64,000 nucleotides of DNA from UBA7672 sp041166025. GTDB taxonomy: Bacteria; Pseudomonadota; Alphaproteobacteria; Caulobacterales; Hyphomonadaceae. The stretch is taken from positions 7,421-71,420 of the forward strand of contig JBEAMJ010000050.1 in NCBI GenBank assembly GCA_041166025.1. The letters are read 5' to 3'. The notes beneath the pieces are model-generated. The model was given only the letters and a program-made list of their open reading frames with translations. It was not told the origin of the DNA and did not search any database. The position numbers and the translations under genes are program-made. Shown in pieces: positions 9,000 to 17,079 of the stretch; the stretch's first letter is position 1; every line of letters begins with the position of its first letter.

Positions 9000-11900
9000 A
9001 TGCGCCGTGCCTTTGGTCTTCATCATCTTGCGCTGATTGCGCTCTCCGCATCCGGATGGATTACAGCTGCACCTGTGTCTTCGGCCCAGGTGCAGACCGT
9101 TGTGTCGCCAGTCTTCAGTTCGGTGGATGGTCTCGGTGTTGATGTCACGACGGGCCAGTTTCGGTTGTCGACCAGCGAGGTTGTGATCGGCCAGCCTGGC
9201 GCGGGCGGTCTTGCCTTCGGGCGACACTGGATCGGCTCGGGCTGGCGCGACAATCTTGCCGGGACGATCTCAAGTTCGGGAGCGATCTACACGGTCAGTG
9301 TTGGAGCTTCGTCAGAAACCTTCAGCCTTTCGGGCGGCGTGTATACCTCGCAGCAGGCAATGGGCTCAACGCTCACATTCAGTTCCGCCACACAGAAGTA
9401 CACCTACACGACGCGTGACGGGACGGTGCTTGTCTTCAACAAGTATCTCGCCACGCAAGGATCGGTCACCAATTTCTGGTCGTCGAATGAGGGTGCGATC
9501 GAGACGATCACCCGGCCGAGCGGGGAGGTGCTCACCTTCACCTATGTCACCGCGACATCCGGAGGCGTCACGGCCTGGCGGCCGCAGTCGATCACCAATA
9601 CCTTTGGCTACCAGATCCACTTCACCTACGCGATCAGCAGCCCGAACAATGCCAGCGAGGTGACGGGCGGCTTCCTGCAGCGCACCAAGGTCACGGGCTA
9701 CAACCGGGCCTTCTACTTCTGCGCCAACAACGCTCCCACCTGCGTCGACAGCACCGGCGCCAACTGGCCCTATGCGACCTATGGAGCCGAAGCGGGGGGC
9801 GTGCAGACAGTTGCGGATCGCCTCAATCAAACGACGCGCTATGTGGTCAACAGCAACCAGCTGACCGCTGTTCGTCTTCCGACCTCGAACTCCACCGCGC
9901 GAGTGGCGGTCACCTACTCCTCCGGCAAGGTCAGCAATGTCTTCAGCAATGTGTCCGGCTGGTTCAACACGGCCTACGCCTATAGCGATGCGGCGGATAT
10001 CCGCACGACCACCAGCACTCCTCTTGTGGAAGGCGGCCCCACCATCACCAAGATCAACTTGACGAAGGGTTGGGTGACGGAGCTCTGGGCCGATAGTTCT
10101 GGCACGCGCAAGACCGTACTCCTGCGCGATGACGCTAATGGCCGCATCGTACGCACAACCCGCGCGGATGGAGACTATACAAACCTGACCTACGACGCGC
10201 GTGGAAACGTTACATCGGTGGTTGAGGCGCCGGCAGGCAGCTCAACGCTTCAGACTTTTACAACCAGCGCCATCTATCCGGCCACCTGCGCCAACCCCAA
10301 GACCTGCAACCAGCCGACGTCGACGACGGATGCGCGAGGATTTCGGACTGACTACACCTACAACGCAACGCACGGCGGTGTGGAAGTCGTAACTCTGCCT
10401 GCGCCGACTGGTACGGCGCCCGCGAATCCGGGCAACGGGACAGGACCGCAGACCCGATACGCCTATGGAAGTTTATCCGCCTGGTTCAAGAACAGTTCCG
10501 GAGCGCTCGTGGCTGGCCCAGCGCTGTATCGTCTTACGCAGACGTCCACCTGCGCAACCGGCAATGCTTCTGCATGCGTCGGCACAGTCACTGAAACGGT
10601 TTCGATCGTTGACTACCAAGTGGGGTCATCGTCCGTTCCAAGCAACCTCTTGCCTGCCACCGTGAAAGCGCAGTCAGGCACAGGCACGCTGACCAGCAGG
10701 GTCGATTCAACGTATACGCCCTTAGGCGATGTCGCCACTGTAGATGGCCCGCTAAGTGGCGCTGCCGACACTAGCTATCTCTACTATGACGACGCGCGAC
10801 GTTTGCGAGCGAGCGTCAGCCCAGATCCTGACGGCGGCGGTTCACTCCAGCACAGAGTTGCGCGAACCACCTACAACGCAGACGGAAATCCGACCGTCGT
10901 AGAGGTGGGCCACGTGTCATCGCCTGCCAGCTGGGCGTCGATGACCGTTCTGCAGCGTGTCGACAATACCTACGATCTTTCGCTCCACGGAATTCTCACC
11001 AAGACCGCGCTGTCATCCGGGGGCACGACCTTTGCTGTACAACAGTTCGGTATCGGGTCGGGGTTCGAGCGCTGCTCGATCACGCGCATGAACCCGGCCG
11101 AGTTTGCTTCTCTTCCGGCCGACGGCTGCGCCGCCGACACAACCGGCGCCTTTGGGCCGGACCGCGCATTCATCAGCGGATATAATGGCTACGGCGAAGC
11201 AGTCGCCATGCGGGATGGCGCACTGATTGGCCCGAATCCTCCATCGCGCGTCGTTCAGACCGTCGCCTACGACGCCTCCTCCGGCGCCCCCGAATTCCTG
11301 ACCGATGCAGGCGGCAACGAGACGAAGTATGAATATGACGCCTACTTCCGGTCGGTGAAGACCATCTATCCCAGCGCCTCCGTTCCGGGCGATCAGAACG
11401 CCAGCGACTACGAGGAGCTGACCTACGGCAACACGCCAACTAATCTTGGCCTGCTCACGAGCAGGCGCGGCCGCGACGGCCAGAGTTTTTCCTACACCTA
11501 CGACAATTGGGGTCGCACGCTGACGGTCAATGCGCCTGGCACGCAGCCCGACACGACTTACACCTACGACAATTTCAATCGCGTGCTGACGATTTCGACG
11601 ACCGATACGACGACCTCGCCCTCGACCGTTCGGACGCTCACCTACACCTACGATGCGTTGGGCCGTGTCCTCACCGAGAAAACCGAAGAGACGAATGTCG
11701 CCGCTCGCACGGTAAGTTACCAGTACGATGCCGGTAGCCGTCGCTCGCGCCTGACTTGGCCGGACAGTTTCTACGTGACGTACGACTACAATGTTCTCGG
11801 CGAGGTGACGGCGATCCGGGAGAACGGCGCAGCTTCCGGACCCGGCGTGCTTGCGACGTTCGCATACGACAATATGGGGCGGCGGACGGCGCTGAACCGC

Positions 11901-13373
11901 GGCAATGGCGGCGTCACGGGCTATGCGTTTGACGGCGCATCGCGGCTCATTGACCTGGCGATCGATGCGACCGGTTCGGCCAATGATGTCTGGACCGATC
12001 TCGACTACAATCCAGCCAGCCAGATCGTCTCGAAGACGCTCAACAATGCCGGCTACAACTTCACACTGCCGTCGGCCTACACTGACAACTACACGGATAA
12101 CGGATTAAACCAGTACACGTCGGCCGGCGGCGTCACCCCAACCTACACGGACGGTCGGGGGAACTTGACCGATGACGGAACGAAGACCTACGCGTACGAT
12201 TACTCGAACCGGATGATATCGGCGGGCGCGGCCAGCCTTCGCTACGACCCGGCGAGCCGGCTCCATGCGATCACCAACGCCAGCGTGACGACGCGGTTCA
12301 TCTACGACGGCGCTGACATGATCGCTGAATACAATGCAGCCGGGACCGTCATTCGCCGATATGTTCACGGACCAGGTGTCGACGAGCCCTTGGTCTGGTA
12401 TGAGGGCTCCGGAACGAGCGATCGACGTCATCTCTACGCTGACGAGCGCGGTTCGATCGTGACCGTCGAAGGCGCGACGACCACCAGGAACACCTATGAC
12501 GAGTACGGTGTTCCTGGCACAGGCAACACAGGCCGGTTCCAGTACACGGGTCAGATATGGCTCGCCGATGTGGGTCTCTACCACCACAAAGCTCGTGCCT
12601 ATAGCCCCGAACTCGGAAGGTTCATGCAGACCGATCCTATCGGCTACAGCGATGGGATGAATCTTTACAACTATGTTGATGCCGATCCGATGAACGGACG
12701 CGATCCCAGCGGTCTGGAAGAAGCGATGGATACGGTCGTGATACGGCCAGATGCGGGACCTGGAGTTGCAGTACTAGACTGCGAGTTCATGGATATGTGT
12801 AGAAGCCTTTTCAACACTCAAGCAGCAGGAGGTTTCGAGCCCCCGTTTCCAACGCAATTCGGTATTGAGTTTCAAACGCCGCCAGGACCTGTTAACGGAT
12901 GTCCGGCAAATGCGTTTCTCGCGCCTCCGGCAGCAACTGCAGCGACCGAAACCGCTAAAGCGGCTGCGCGGAATCCTGCAGCTTGGTTCGCAGTTATTTT
13001 TGCAAGTCCTCTTTTTCTGCTGAGTGGAGACACGCACCAAGACCCACCGATTGATCTTTACCGGGTTGTCTCAGAGCGGGAGTATGCGCTGATCGGAGCA
13101 ACCGGAGCGTTCAGTTATGCGGACAACACTTTGGCCGAAAAACAATTCTGGTTGACCTTCCAGTCGGCAAACACATTTTGGAATTCAACCGCTACTTGGT
13201 CGCCACCTCCGCATGCCATTGTTCAAACTACCGTCTCGCCTCAGACCTTCGCGTTGGGCTCTCGGCACAACGAACCTGGTCATGGACCTTTTGTCTCATT
13301 CGGCCCTGCCGGGCTCACAGCAGTTAACGCAGACGCAAGAAAGAACGGCATCAATACGGTAAAGCGGTGCTGA
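9000..13373 (+). CDS. Secreted RHS/YD-repeat polymorphic toxin-like protein with variable C-terminal domain
   Basis: 1457 aa. The ATG at 9000 has GAAGGGG upstream and opens a Sec signal peptide (hydrophobic core to about residue 28). Residues 30-150 resemble the RHS N-terminal region. Many YD repeats follow (YTYDNWGRTL, YTYDALGRVL and others) to about residue 1110. The conserved RHS core is at about 1119-1240, with RYVHGPGVDEPL, ADERGSIVTV, GLYHHKARAYSPELGRFMQTDPIG and NLYNYVDADP. The unique C-terminus (about 1242-1457) contains LYRVVSEREYALI, EKQFWLTFQSANTFW and AIVQTTV, a layout I associate with ADP-ribosyltransferase-like toxin tips of RHS proteins. That reading is inference. A small candidate immunity gene follows immediately. 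Confidence 0.9.
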   Translation: MRRAFGLHHLALIALSASGWITAAPVSSAQVQTVVSPVFSSVDGLGVDVTTGQFRLSTSEVVIGQPGAGGLAFGRHWIGSGWRDNLAGTISSSGAIYTVSVGASSETFSLSGGVYTSQQAMGSTLTFSSATQKYTYTTRDGTVLVFNKYLATQGSVTNFWSSNEGAIETITRPSGEVLTFTYVTATSGGVTAWRPQSITNTFGYQIHFTYAISSPNNASEVTGGFLQRTKVTGYNRAFYFCANNAPTCVDSTGANWPYATYGAEAGGVQTVADRLNQTTRYVVNSNQLTAVRLPTSNSTARVAVTYSSGKVSNVFSNVSGWFNTAYAYSDAADIRTTTSTPLVEGGPTITKINLTKGWVTELWADSSGTRKTVLLRDDANGRIVRTTRADGDYTNLTYDARGNVTSVVEAPAGSSTLQTFTTSAIYPATCANPKTCNQPTSTTDARGFRTDYTYNATHGGVEVVTLPAPTGTAPANPGNGTGPQTRYAYGSLSAWFKNSSGALVAGPALYRLTQTSTCATGNASACVGTVTETVSIVDYQVGSSSVPSNLLPATVKAQSGTGTLTSRVDSTYTPLGDVATVDGPLSGAADTSYLYYDDARRLRASVSPDPDGGGSLQHRVARTTYNADGNPTVVEVGHVSSPASWASMTVLQRVDNTYDLSLHGILTKTALSSGGTTFAVQQFGIGSGFERCSITRMNPAEFASLPADGCAADTTGAFGPDRAFISGYNGYGEAVAMRDGALIGPNPPSRVVQTVAYDASSGAPEFLTDAGGNETKYEYDAYFRSVKTIYPSASVPGDQNASDYEELTYGNTPTNLGLLTSRRGRDGQSFSYTYDNWGRTLTVNAPGTQPDTTYTYDNFNRVLTISTTDTTTSPSTVRTLTYTYDALGRVLTEKTEETNVAARTVSYQYDAGSRRSRLTWPDSFYVTYDYNVLGEVTAIRENGAASGPGVLATFAYDNMGRRTALNRGNGGVTGYAFDGASRLIDLAIDATGSANDVWTDLDYNPASQIVSKTLNNAGYNFTLPSAYTDNYTDNGLNQYTSAGGVTPTYTDGRGNLTDDGTKTYAYDYSNRMISAGAASLRYDPASRLHAITNASVTTRFIYDGADMIAEYNAAGTVIRRYVHGPGVDEPLVWYEGSGTSDRRHLYADERGSIVTVEGATTTRNTYDEYGVPGTGNTGRFQYTGQIWLADVGLYHHKARAYSPELGRFMQTDPIGYSDGMNLYNYVDADPMNGRDPSGLEEAMDTVVIRPDAGPGVAVLDCEFMDMCRSLFNTQAAGGFEPPFPTQFGIEFQTPPGPVNGCPANAFLAPPAATAATETAKAAARNPAAWFAVIFASPLFLLSGDTHQDPPIDLYRVVSEREYALIGATGAFSYADNTLAEKQFWLTFQSANTFWNSTATWSPPPHAIVQTTVSPQTFALGSRHNEPGHGPFVSFGPAGLTAVNADARKNGINTVKRC

Positions 13374-13375
13374 GT

Positions 13376-13687
13376 ATGAGCAACCATCGATTTTCTATTC
13401 GCGCCAAAGTCGAAGTGCTTGCTCCAGCGGGCGCGCCCAACTTCGTTGGTCTAAGCGAGGGAATGCGACTGGATATTGTAGTAGATGAACAGCATCACTT
13501 GGCTCGCATTTCTCGCTGCGATCATATTCTTCTGCCGCTATCGTCAGGTAACGTCACACTAGAAATGGTAGCGCCGCTGTCGAATTTGGTGAAGGCGGAG
13601 AGTTTCTTCGAATTGCGGAGCGGCCCAAAGACAGCAGCGCGCGGACGTATTGTTAGTGTTCAGGACTGCGGACCTGTCGATGGATGA
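13376..13687 (+). CDS. Candidate immunity protein for the RHS toxin, EF-Tu-like C-terminal motif
   Basis: 103 aa from the ATG at 13376, two bases after the RHS stop codon; a GTG at 13367 overlapping that stop is the alternative. No signal peptide, so it is probably cytoplasmic, as immunity proteins are. The sequence is predicted beta-rich. Its end, FFELRSGPKTAARGRIVSV, resembles the last beta hairpin of EF-Tu-type barrel domains (consensus F-x-L-R-E-G-x-x-x-x-x-G-x-V). The position directly behind a polymorphic toxin is the main reason for the immunity call. Function not proven. Confidence 0.62.
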   Translation: MSNHRFSIRAKVEVLAPAGAPNFVGLSEGMRLDIVVDEQHHLARISRCDHILLPLSSGNVTLEMVAPLSNLVKAESFFELRSGPKTAARGRIVSVQDCGPVDG

Positions 13688-13691
13688 TCGG

Positions 13692-13712
13692 AACCGATTG
13701 ACCTGCTCGGTT
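13692..13712 (+). terminator. Weak stem-loop after the candidate immunity gene
   Basis: A 6-bp stem, AACCGA/TCGGTT, with a 9-base loop, four bases after the stop codon and followed by TCTTCGG rather than a clean T run. It may end the RHS transcript, but the signal is weak. Confidence 0.28.
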
Positions 13713-13757
13713 TCTTCGGACCAGTTAGTTTAGCAAGCGGTCGTTTCCGTGGAGCGC

Positions 13758-13854
13758 TCTGATTTCGTAGTCCACGTACAGCGTTAGAACCCGGCGGTCA
13801 TGAAGCCCTTTGATTTCTTGGTCCACGGACAGCGTTGGAATCCGACGGTCATGA
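13758..13854 (+). repeat. Two imperfect tandem copies of a 51-bp unit
   Basis: GATTTCGTAGTCCACGTACAG at 13761 recurs as GATTTCTTGGTCCACGGACAG at 13812, and both copies continue into GCGTT-GAA-CC/TC-CG-CGGTCATGA. The period is 51 bases with roughly 80-85% identity over the unit. It lies between the immunity gene and the IS element and is not part of either. It could be a remnant of older coding repeats (the minus strand reads MTVGFQRCPWTKKSKGF and a similar second copy) or a non-coding repeat. Confidence 0.6.
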
Positions 13855-13928
13855 GCCTTAGTTTCTTGTCGCATGTTCTTTGCTTGGAGTGCGCCCCTGA
13901 GATCGGACGGTGCTGTGACCCCCGACGT

Positions 13929-14825
13929 TCATCCAGTCTGAGCCAAGACCGGCGGGTTGAGTTTGCCCGTTCGGGCGGTTGAAGCAACGGGGGATCCCGC
14001 TGCCGTTCGATACGCCGCCGCAAACGCAGCGGGCGTCTGGTAGCCGAGCGTCGAGTGAGGACGTTCGGTATTGTAGTAAGTGACCCAGCCAGCGATCAGC
14101 TGCCGGGCGTGACTGAGGTCGCGGAACAGAGCCTCATTCAGGCATTCATCTCGGAACTTGCTGTTGTAGGCTTCGCAGAAGGCGTTCTGCGTCGGCTTGC
14201 CGGGAGCGATGTAGTGCCAGTCGAGGCGGCGCTCCTGCGTCCACGCCAGCACGGCGTTCGAAGTGAACTCCGTCCCATTGTCTGAAACAATCATCGCCGG
14301 CCTGCCGCGAGAGGCGATGACCTGGTCCAGCTCGCGGATCACCCTCCGACCAGAAAGCGAGACGTCGGCGATCGCCGCCAGGCATTCCTTCGTCACATCG
14401 TCGACCAGGTTGAGCACGCGGAACCGTCGGCCGCAGCTCAGCTGGTCATGCACGAAGTCGAGCGACCAGCGCTGGTTGGGCTGGGCCAGCACAGGGATCG
14501 GCGCGCGCATGCCAATAGCGCGGCGCCGGCCACGCCTGCGACGTACCTTCAGGCCTTCCTCCCGATACAGCCGCTCGGTCTTCTTGCGGTTCACCACCAA
14601 CCCCTCCGCCTTCAGCAGCACATGCAGGCGGCGATAGCCGAACCGCCGCCGGCCATGCGCAATCTCCCTCATCCGCGCCCGCAACGCCGCATCGTCCGGC
14701 CGCCGCGCCGCGTAGCGAACCGAGGATCGATCCGCGCCGATCAGTGTGCACGCCCGTCGCTCGCTCATCTCGTAGGTCTCCTCGAGAATAGCGGCGGCCT
14801 CTCCCCTGGCGGCGGGCGTCACCAC
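13929..14825 (-). CDS. IS3-family transposase OrfB (DDE integrase core)
   Basis: 298 aa in the frame starting at GTG 14825; it is normally made as an OrfAB fusion by -1 frameshifting in the overlap with orfA (14819-14825). It shows the HTH_21 segment RRFGYRRLHVLLKAEG, then the rve catalytic core with DFVHD (first Asp), VSDNGTEFTS (second Asp) and NAFCEAYNSKFRDECLNE (Glu). The C-terminal GWVTYYNTERPHSTLGYQTP is the classic IS3 ending. All three catalytic acids are present, so it may be active. Confidence 0.93.
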   Translation of the reverse strand: MVTPAARGEAAAILEETYEMSERRACTLIGADRSSVRYAARRPDDAALRARMREIAHGRRRFGYRRLHVLLKAEGLVVNRKKTERLYREEGLKVRRRRGRRRAIGMRAPIPVLAQPNQRWSLDFVHDQLSCGRRFRVLNLVDDVTKECLAAIADVSLSGRRVIRELDQVIASRGRPAMIVSDNGTEFTSNAVLAWTQERRLDWHYIAPGKPTQNAFCEAYNSKFRDECLNEALFRDLSHARQLIAGWVTYYNTERPHSTLGYQTPAAFAAAYRTAAGSPVASTARTGKLNPPVLAQTG

Positions 14826-15085
14826 TTTCGCGAGACGAGATCCTTCAAAGCCGTGTTGTTCAGCATCGCATCCGCCAGAAGGCGCTTGAGCTTGGCGTTC
14901 TCCTCCTCCAGCGCTTTGAGGCGCCGAGCATCCGAGACGTCCATCCCGCCGAACTTCGCCTTCCAGCCATAGAAGGTCGCCGTCGACATGCCGTACTTGC
15001 GGGCGAGATCGACTACAGCCACGCCAGCTTCATGCTCGCGCAGCACGCCGATAATCTGCTCCTCCGAAAACCTGCTCTTCTTCAT
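14819..15085 (-). CDS. IS3-family transposase OrfA (helix-turn-helix)
   Basis: 88 aa from the ATG at 15085, which has GGAGGGGACACGG upstream. MKKSRFSEEQIIGVLREHEAG begins a helix-turn-helix of the HTH_Tnp_1 type, with YGMSTATFYGWKAKFGG as the recognition part. A short leucine-zipper-like helix follows (RLKALEEENAKLKRLLAD). It binds the element ends and provides the N-terminal half of the frameshift fusion with OrfB. Intact. Confidence 0.9.
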   Translation of the reverse strand: MKKSRFSEEQIIGVLREHEAGVAVVDLARKYGMSTATFYGWKAKFGGMDVSDARRLKALEEENAKLKRLLADAMLNNTALKDLVSRKW

Positions 15086-15149
15086 GGTCCGTGTCCCCTC
15101 CAATGGGGCCGGATCCTAGCATCAAATGGCAGAACTTCCGGGGGTCACA

Positions 15150-15656
15150 GCGATGCCGATCGCCACCAGCAAGGAGACATTGCGCACTCCGCCGGCCCAT
15201 GTCCGCTTCATCACGATGCCGTCGAGGTATACATAGCGATGTGCCCCAGTGATCGGGGCGTTGCGCCACGCCTCGATGCGCCTGTAGATCTTCTTGTTGA
15301 GATCGCTCACCATCGAGGGCGAGACGCGCGTGCCCCACAAGGCCTCGGTGATGTCCTCTGCGCGGCGCAATGAGACCCCGGCAAGGTACATCTCCATCAG
15401 TGCCTCTTCGACAGCGACTACCGTCGCCAGTAGCGTTCGATGATCGCCGTATCCAGCCCCCGGCTGCGCAGCTTGCGCTTGTAGTGGCCTGAGCGGTAAT
15501 CCTTGCGCGCGTCGCTGCGTTCGTAACGGTCGGCGCCCACAAGGCGATCGGCTCGGCGTCCAGCATCGCGTTCAGGGTCTCTTCCACGCTAGCGCGCACT
15601 ATGCGGTCGAGATGGCCCTTGATCCGCTCCTCGTCGATGCGGATCACGTTGTTCAT
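15150..15656 (-). pseudogene. IS256-type (mutator) transposase remnant, truncated by the IS3 element
   Basis: The N-terminus MNNVIRIDEERIKGHLDRIVRASVEETL is followed by a frameshift: the family sequence goes on in another frame as ADRLVGADRYERSDARKDYRSG, then LDTAIIERYWRR and a stop. The segment that usually lies between KRKL and RGL is shortened. A third piece, MEMYLAGVSLRRAEDITEALWGTRVSPSM...YVYLDGIVMKRTW...SLLVAIGI, is in a further frame and ends exactly at the IS3 right end. The second half of the transposase, with the remaining catalytic acids, is absent. Not functional. Confidence 0.87.
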
Positions 15657-16016
15657 CCCACCGCCGTCCTGGGGCGCCCGGCCGCGGCCCCCTTCTGGGC
15701 GAACGCCAGACTCATTGCTATCTTTTCCGCACGTCGGTTCGCTCCTCTTGGCTTGGATGATCTGCTTGTTCGCAAACCACTCAAGACCGAGTCGGAAGAA
15801 CCACCAGCTCAGATTACTATTTGCGAGAGAGTCCGTACGTTATCCCTAGCCAGAAAACTAGCGCGGAAATTTCCAGTCAGAACGAGAACGTTTTCTGGGA
15901 GCGGATCACAGCAATTGTCGCTCAGCATCGCTGCTGCGGCGGATGCGCTATCCTAATCCTGCACGATCCCGCCAAGGCCCCGTCTGCTTGTTACGCCCAT
16001 CAAGCGTCCGTTGCAT
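15657..16016. other. Gene-poor stretch between the IS256 remnant and the ssb leader
   Basis: About 360 bases with no open frame that resembles a protein and no initiation signal that I trust. Open frames here look like translated non-coding DNA. It is probably the far end of the IS256 remnant plus upstream sequence of the mobile-element module. No terminal repeat for the IS256 remnant was recognised. Confidence 0.4.
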
Positions 16017-16082
16017 GACCGCTCAAGGGGCCGAGGCTTCGGACCTTCGGTCCTGCAGGCCGCACCACCCCCTTGCGCGGTC
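16017..16082 (+). repeat. Long inverted repeat in the ssb leader
   Basis: GACCGCTCAAGGGG (16017-16030) and CCCCTTGCGCGGTC (16069-16082) are inverted copies with 13 of 14 bases pairing. Between them lies a second small hairpin, GGACC-TTC-GGTCC. Transcribed, this would fold into a branched structure about 90 bases upstream of ssb. It could be a leader RNA, a protein-binding site or part of a transfer/replication region; sequence alone does not decide. Confidence 0.55.
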
Positions 16083-16144
16083 ACCGCTGCGCTTGCTTTC
16101 CGGCCGCTCCTGAGGGGCGTCGCAAACGCGACCCCGTCGGGACT

Positions 16145-16158
16145 GATCCCGCGGGATC
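16145..16158 (+). promoter_or_regulatory. Perfect 14-bp palindrome upstream of ssb, candidate operator
   Basis: GATCCCGCGGGATC is a perfect palindrome directly upstream of the ribosome binding site AAGGAAAG of ssb. Its place between leader and start codon fits an operator for a repressor, or a short hairpin affecting translation. Confidence 0.42.
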
Positions 16159-16173
16159 ACAAGGAAAGCCATC

Positions 16174-16590
16174 ATGGACCGCGCGTCCTTCGAACTCATT
16201 GGCAATGTCGGCAAGCTTGAGATCAAGCCGATCAGGAACGACAAACGCCTCGCCATCATCTCCATCGCAACGTCGGAGGGCTGGAAAGCCGAGAGCGGCG
16301 ACTGGAACGAGAAAACCTATTGGCACCGGGTCGTTGTGTTCGCGCCCGCCAAGGTCGCCCTGATCGAGAAGGCCGTCATGGTCGGCACCCGCCTGCGTCT
16401 TGTCGGCCAGGTCCGTCCCAACTCCTGGGAAGATAACAGCGGCAATACCCGCTACTCCATCGAGTTTGTCATCTCCGGTCTCGGCGAGGTCGAGATCCTC
16501 GCCCGCGGCAAGCCGAAGCCTGAAGCAGCCTCTGAGGAAGCCTCTACCGGCGAAGCGGCGCCCAAGGCCAAGCGCAAGCGCGCCGCGTGA
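16174..16590 (+). CDS. ssb: Single-stranded DNA-binding protein, mobile-element type
   Basis: 138 aa. The ATG at 16174 follows AAGGAAAG at good spacing. Residues 1-110 form an OB fold of the SSB type: LIGNVGKLEIKPIRNDKRLAIISIATSEGW, the conserved KTYWHRVVVF strand, and a GTRLRLVGQVRPNSWEDNSG region. The tail is Ala/Lys-rich (KAKRKRAA) and lacks the acidic DDDIPF-type tip that recruits replication partners in chromosomal SSB. That, and the neighbours, mark it as an accessory SSB of a plasmid or integrative element, protecting single strands during transfer. The DUF6876 gene follows on the same strand. Confidence 0.88.
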   Translation: MDRASFELIGNVGKLEIKPIRNDKRLAIISIATSEGWKAESGDWNEKTYWHRVVVFAPAKVALIEKAVMVGTRLRLVGQVRPNSWEDNSGNTRYSIEFVISGLGEVEILARGKPKPEAASEEASTGEAAPKAKRKRAA

Positions 16591-16658
16591 TGCGCCGGAC
16601 CGGCCGCGCAGGCGGCCGGTCCCCATCGGCACAATCATCTCATTCGCGGGAAACACTC

Positions 16659-17033
16659 ATGTCATCCGCTGAATCGCCTGTGCTCAGAGCGCAGGACCTC
16701 GCCCAATTCACGGGAAGCGAGACCTTCTATCGTCATCCCCTGTCGGGAGGCTGCATCTATACCGAAGGCGCCCAGTATCTGGCCGAAGCCGGATCGGCCT
16801 ATTGGCTGCTCGACGCCATCCTTTGTCCCCAACCCCACGTGCCCGAGCTTCGGTCTGCCGACTTCCAGGTCTGGACGCTCACCGTTCGCAAGGATCGCTC
16901 AGCCAGGCTGGTCTGCGCCGACGGAAACGATGTGGAACTCTATTCTCACCCGATCTCGTGGACGGATTTTCCCCTGAGTAAAGTGACGCTCTGGTTCGCG
17001 AACCAGACCCTCTATCTGCCAAGCGAACACTGA
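16659..17033 (+). CDS. DUF6876 family protein
   Basis: 124 aa from the ATG at 16659. The pattern FTGSETFYRHPLSGGCIYTEGAQYLAEAGSAYWLLDAI, then QVWTL and SWTDFPLSKVTLWFANQTLYL, matches my memory of DUF6876, a small family found on plasmids and integrative elements. Function unknown; there is no signal or membrane segment. It is 68 bases after ssb and probably in the same transcript. An upstream in-frame ATG at 16587 would give a low-complexity extension and is not preferred. Confidence 0.75.
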   Translation: MSSAESPVLRAQDLAQFTGSETFYRHPLSGGCIYTEGAQYLAEAGSAYWLLDAILCPQPHVPELRSADFQVWTLTVRKDRSARLVCADGNDVELYSHPISWTDFPLSKVTLWFANQTLYLPSEH

Positions 17034-17043
17034 CACCCGCGGA

Positions 17044-17075
17044 TGTGGCTGGCGGGATCTCCCGCCGGTCACATT
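17044..17075. terminator. Strong hairpin between convergent genes, likely bidirectional terminator
   Basis: TGTGGCTGGCGGGA and TCCCGCCGGTCACA form a 14-bp stem (with two G-U pairs in RNA) around a tiny loop. It lies just after the DUF6876 stop and just before the stop of the convergent frameshifted gene. The T run is poor, so efficiency is unknown. Confidence 0.5.
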
Positions 17076-17079
17076 TGTC

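Larger units (their letters stand above)
13914..15149 (-). mobile_element. IS3-family insertion sequence, IS407-type, complete
   Basis: Inverted ends TGTGACCCCCG at 13914 and the complementary CGGGGGTCACA ending at 15149 bound a 1236-bp element holding orfA and orfB in the minus direction. Ends beginning TGT/TGACCCCC and this size are usual for the IS407 group. The bases outside the ends (GTGC on the left, GCGA on the right) do not form the expected 4-bp target duplication. The right end sits inside an IS256-type transposase remnant; the left flank shows no IS256 sequence. This points to a deletion or recombination after insertion. Confidence 0.87.

Noticed and set aside
13758..13854. CRISPR-like repeat array
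   Set aside because: Only two imperfect copies, adjacent without spacers, and no cas genes; it is a simple tandem repeat.
13910..15153. Target site duplication of the IS3 element
   Set aside because: The 4 bases on both sides (GTGC and GCGA) differ, as do 3-base versions, so no duplication can be claimed.
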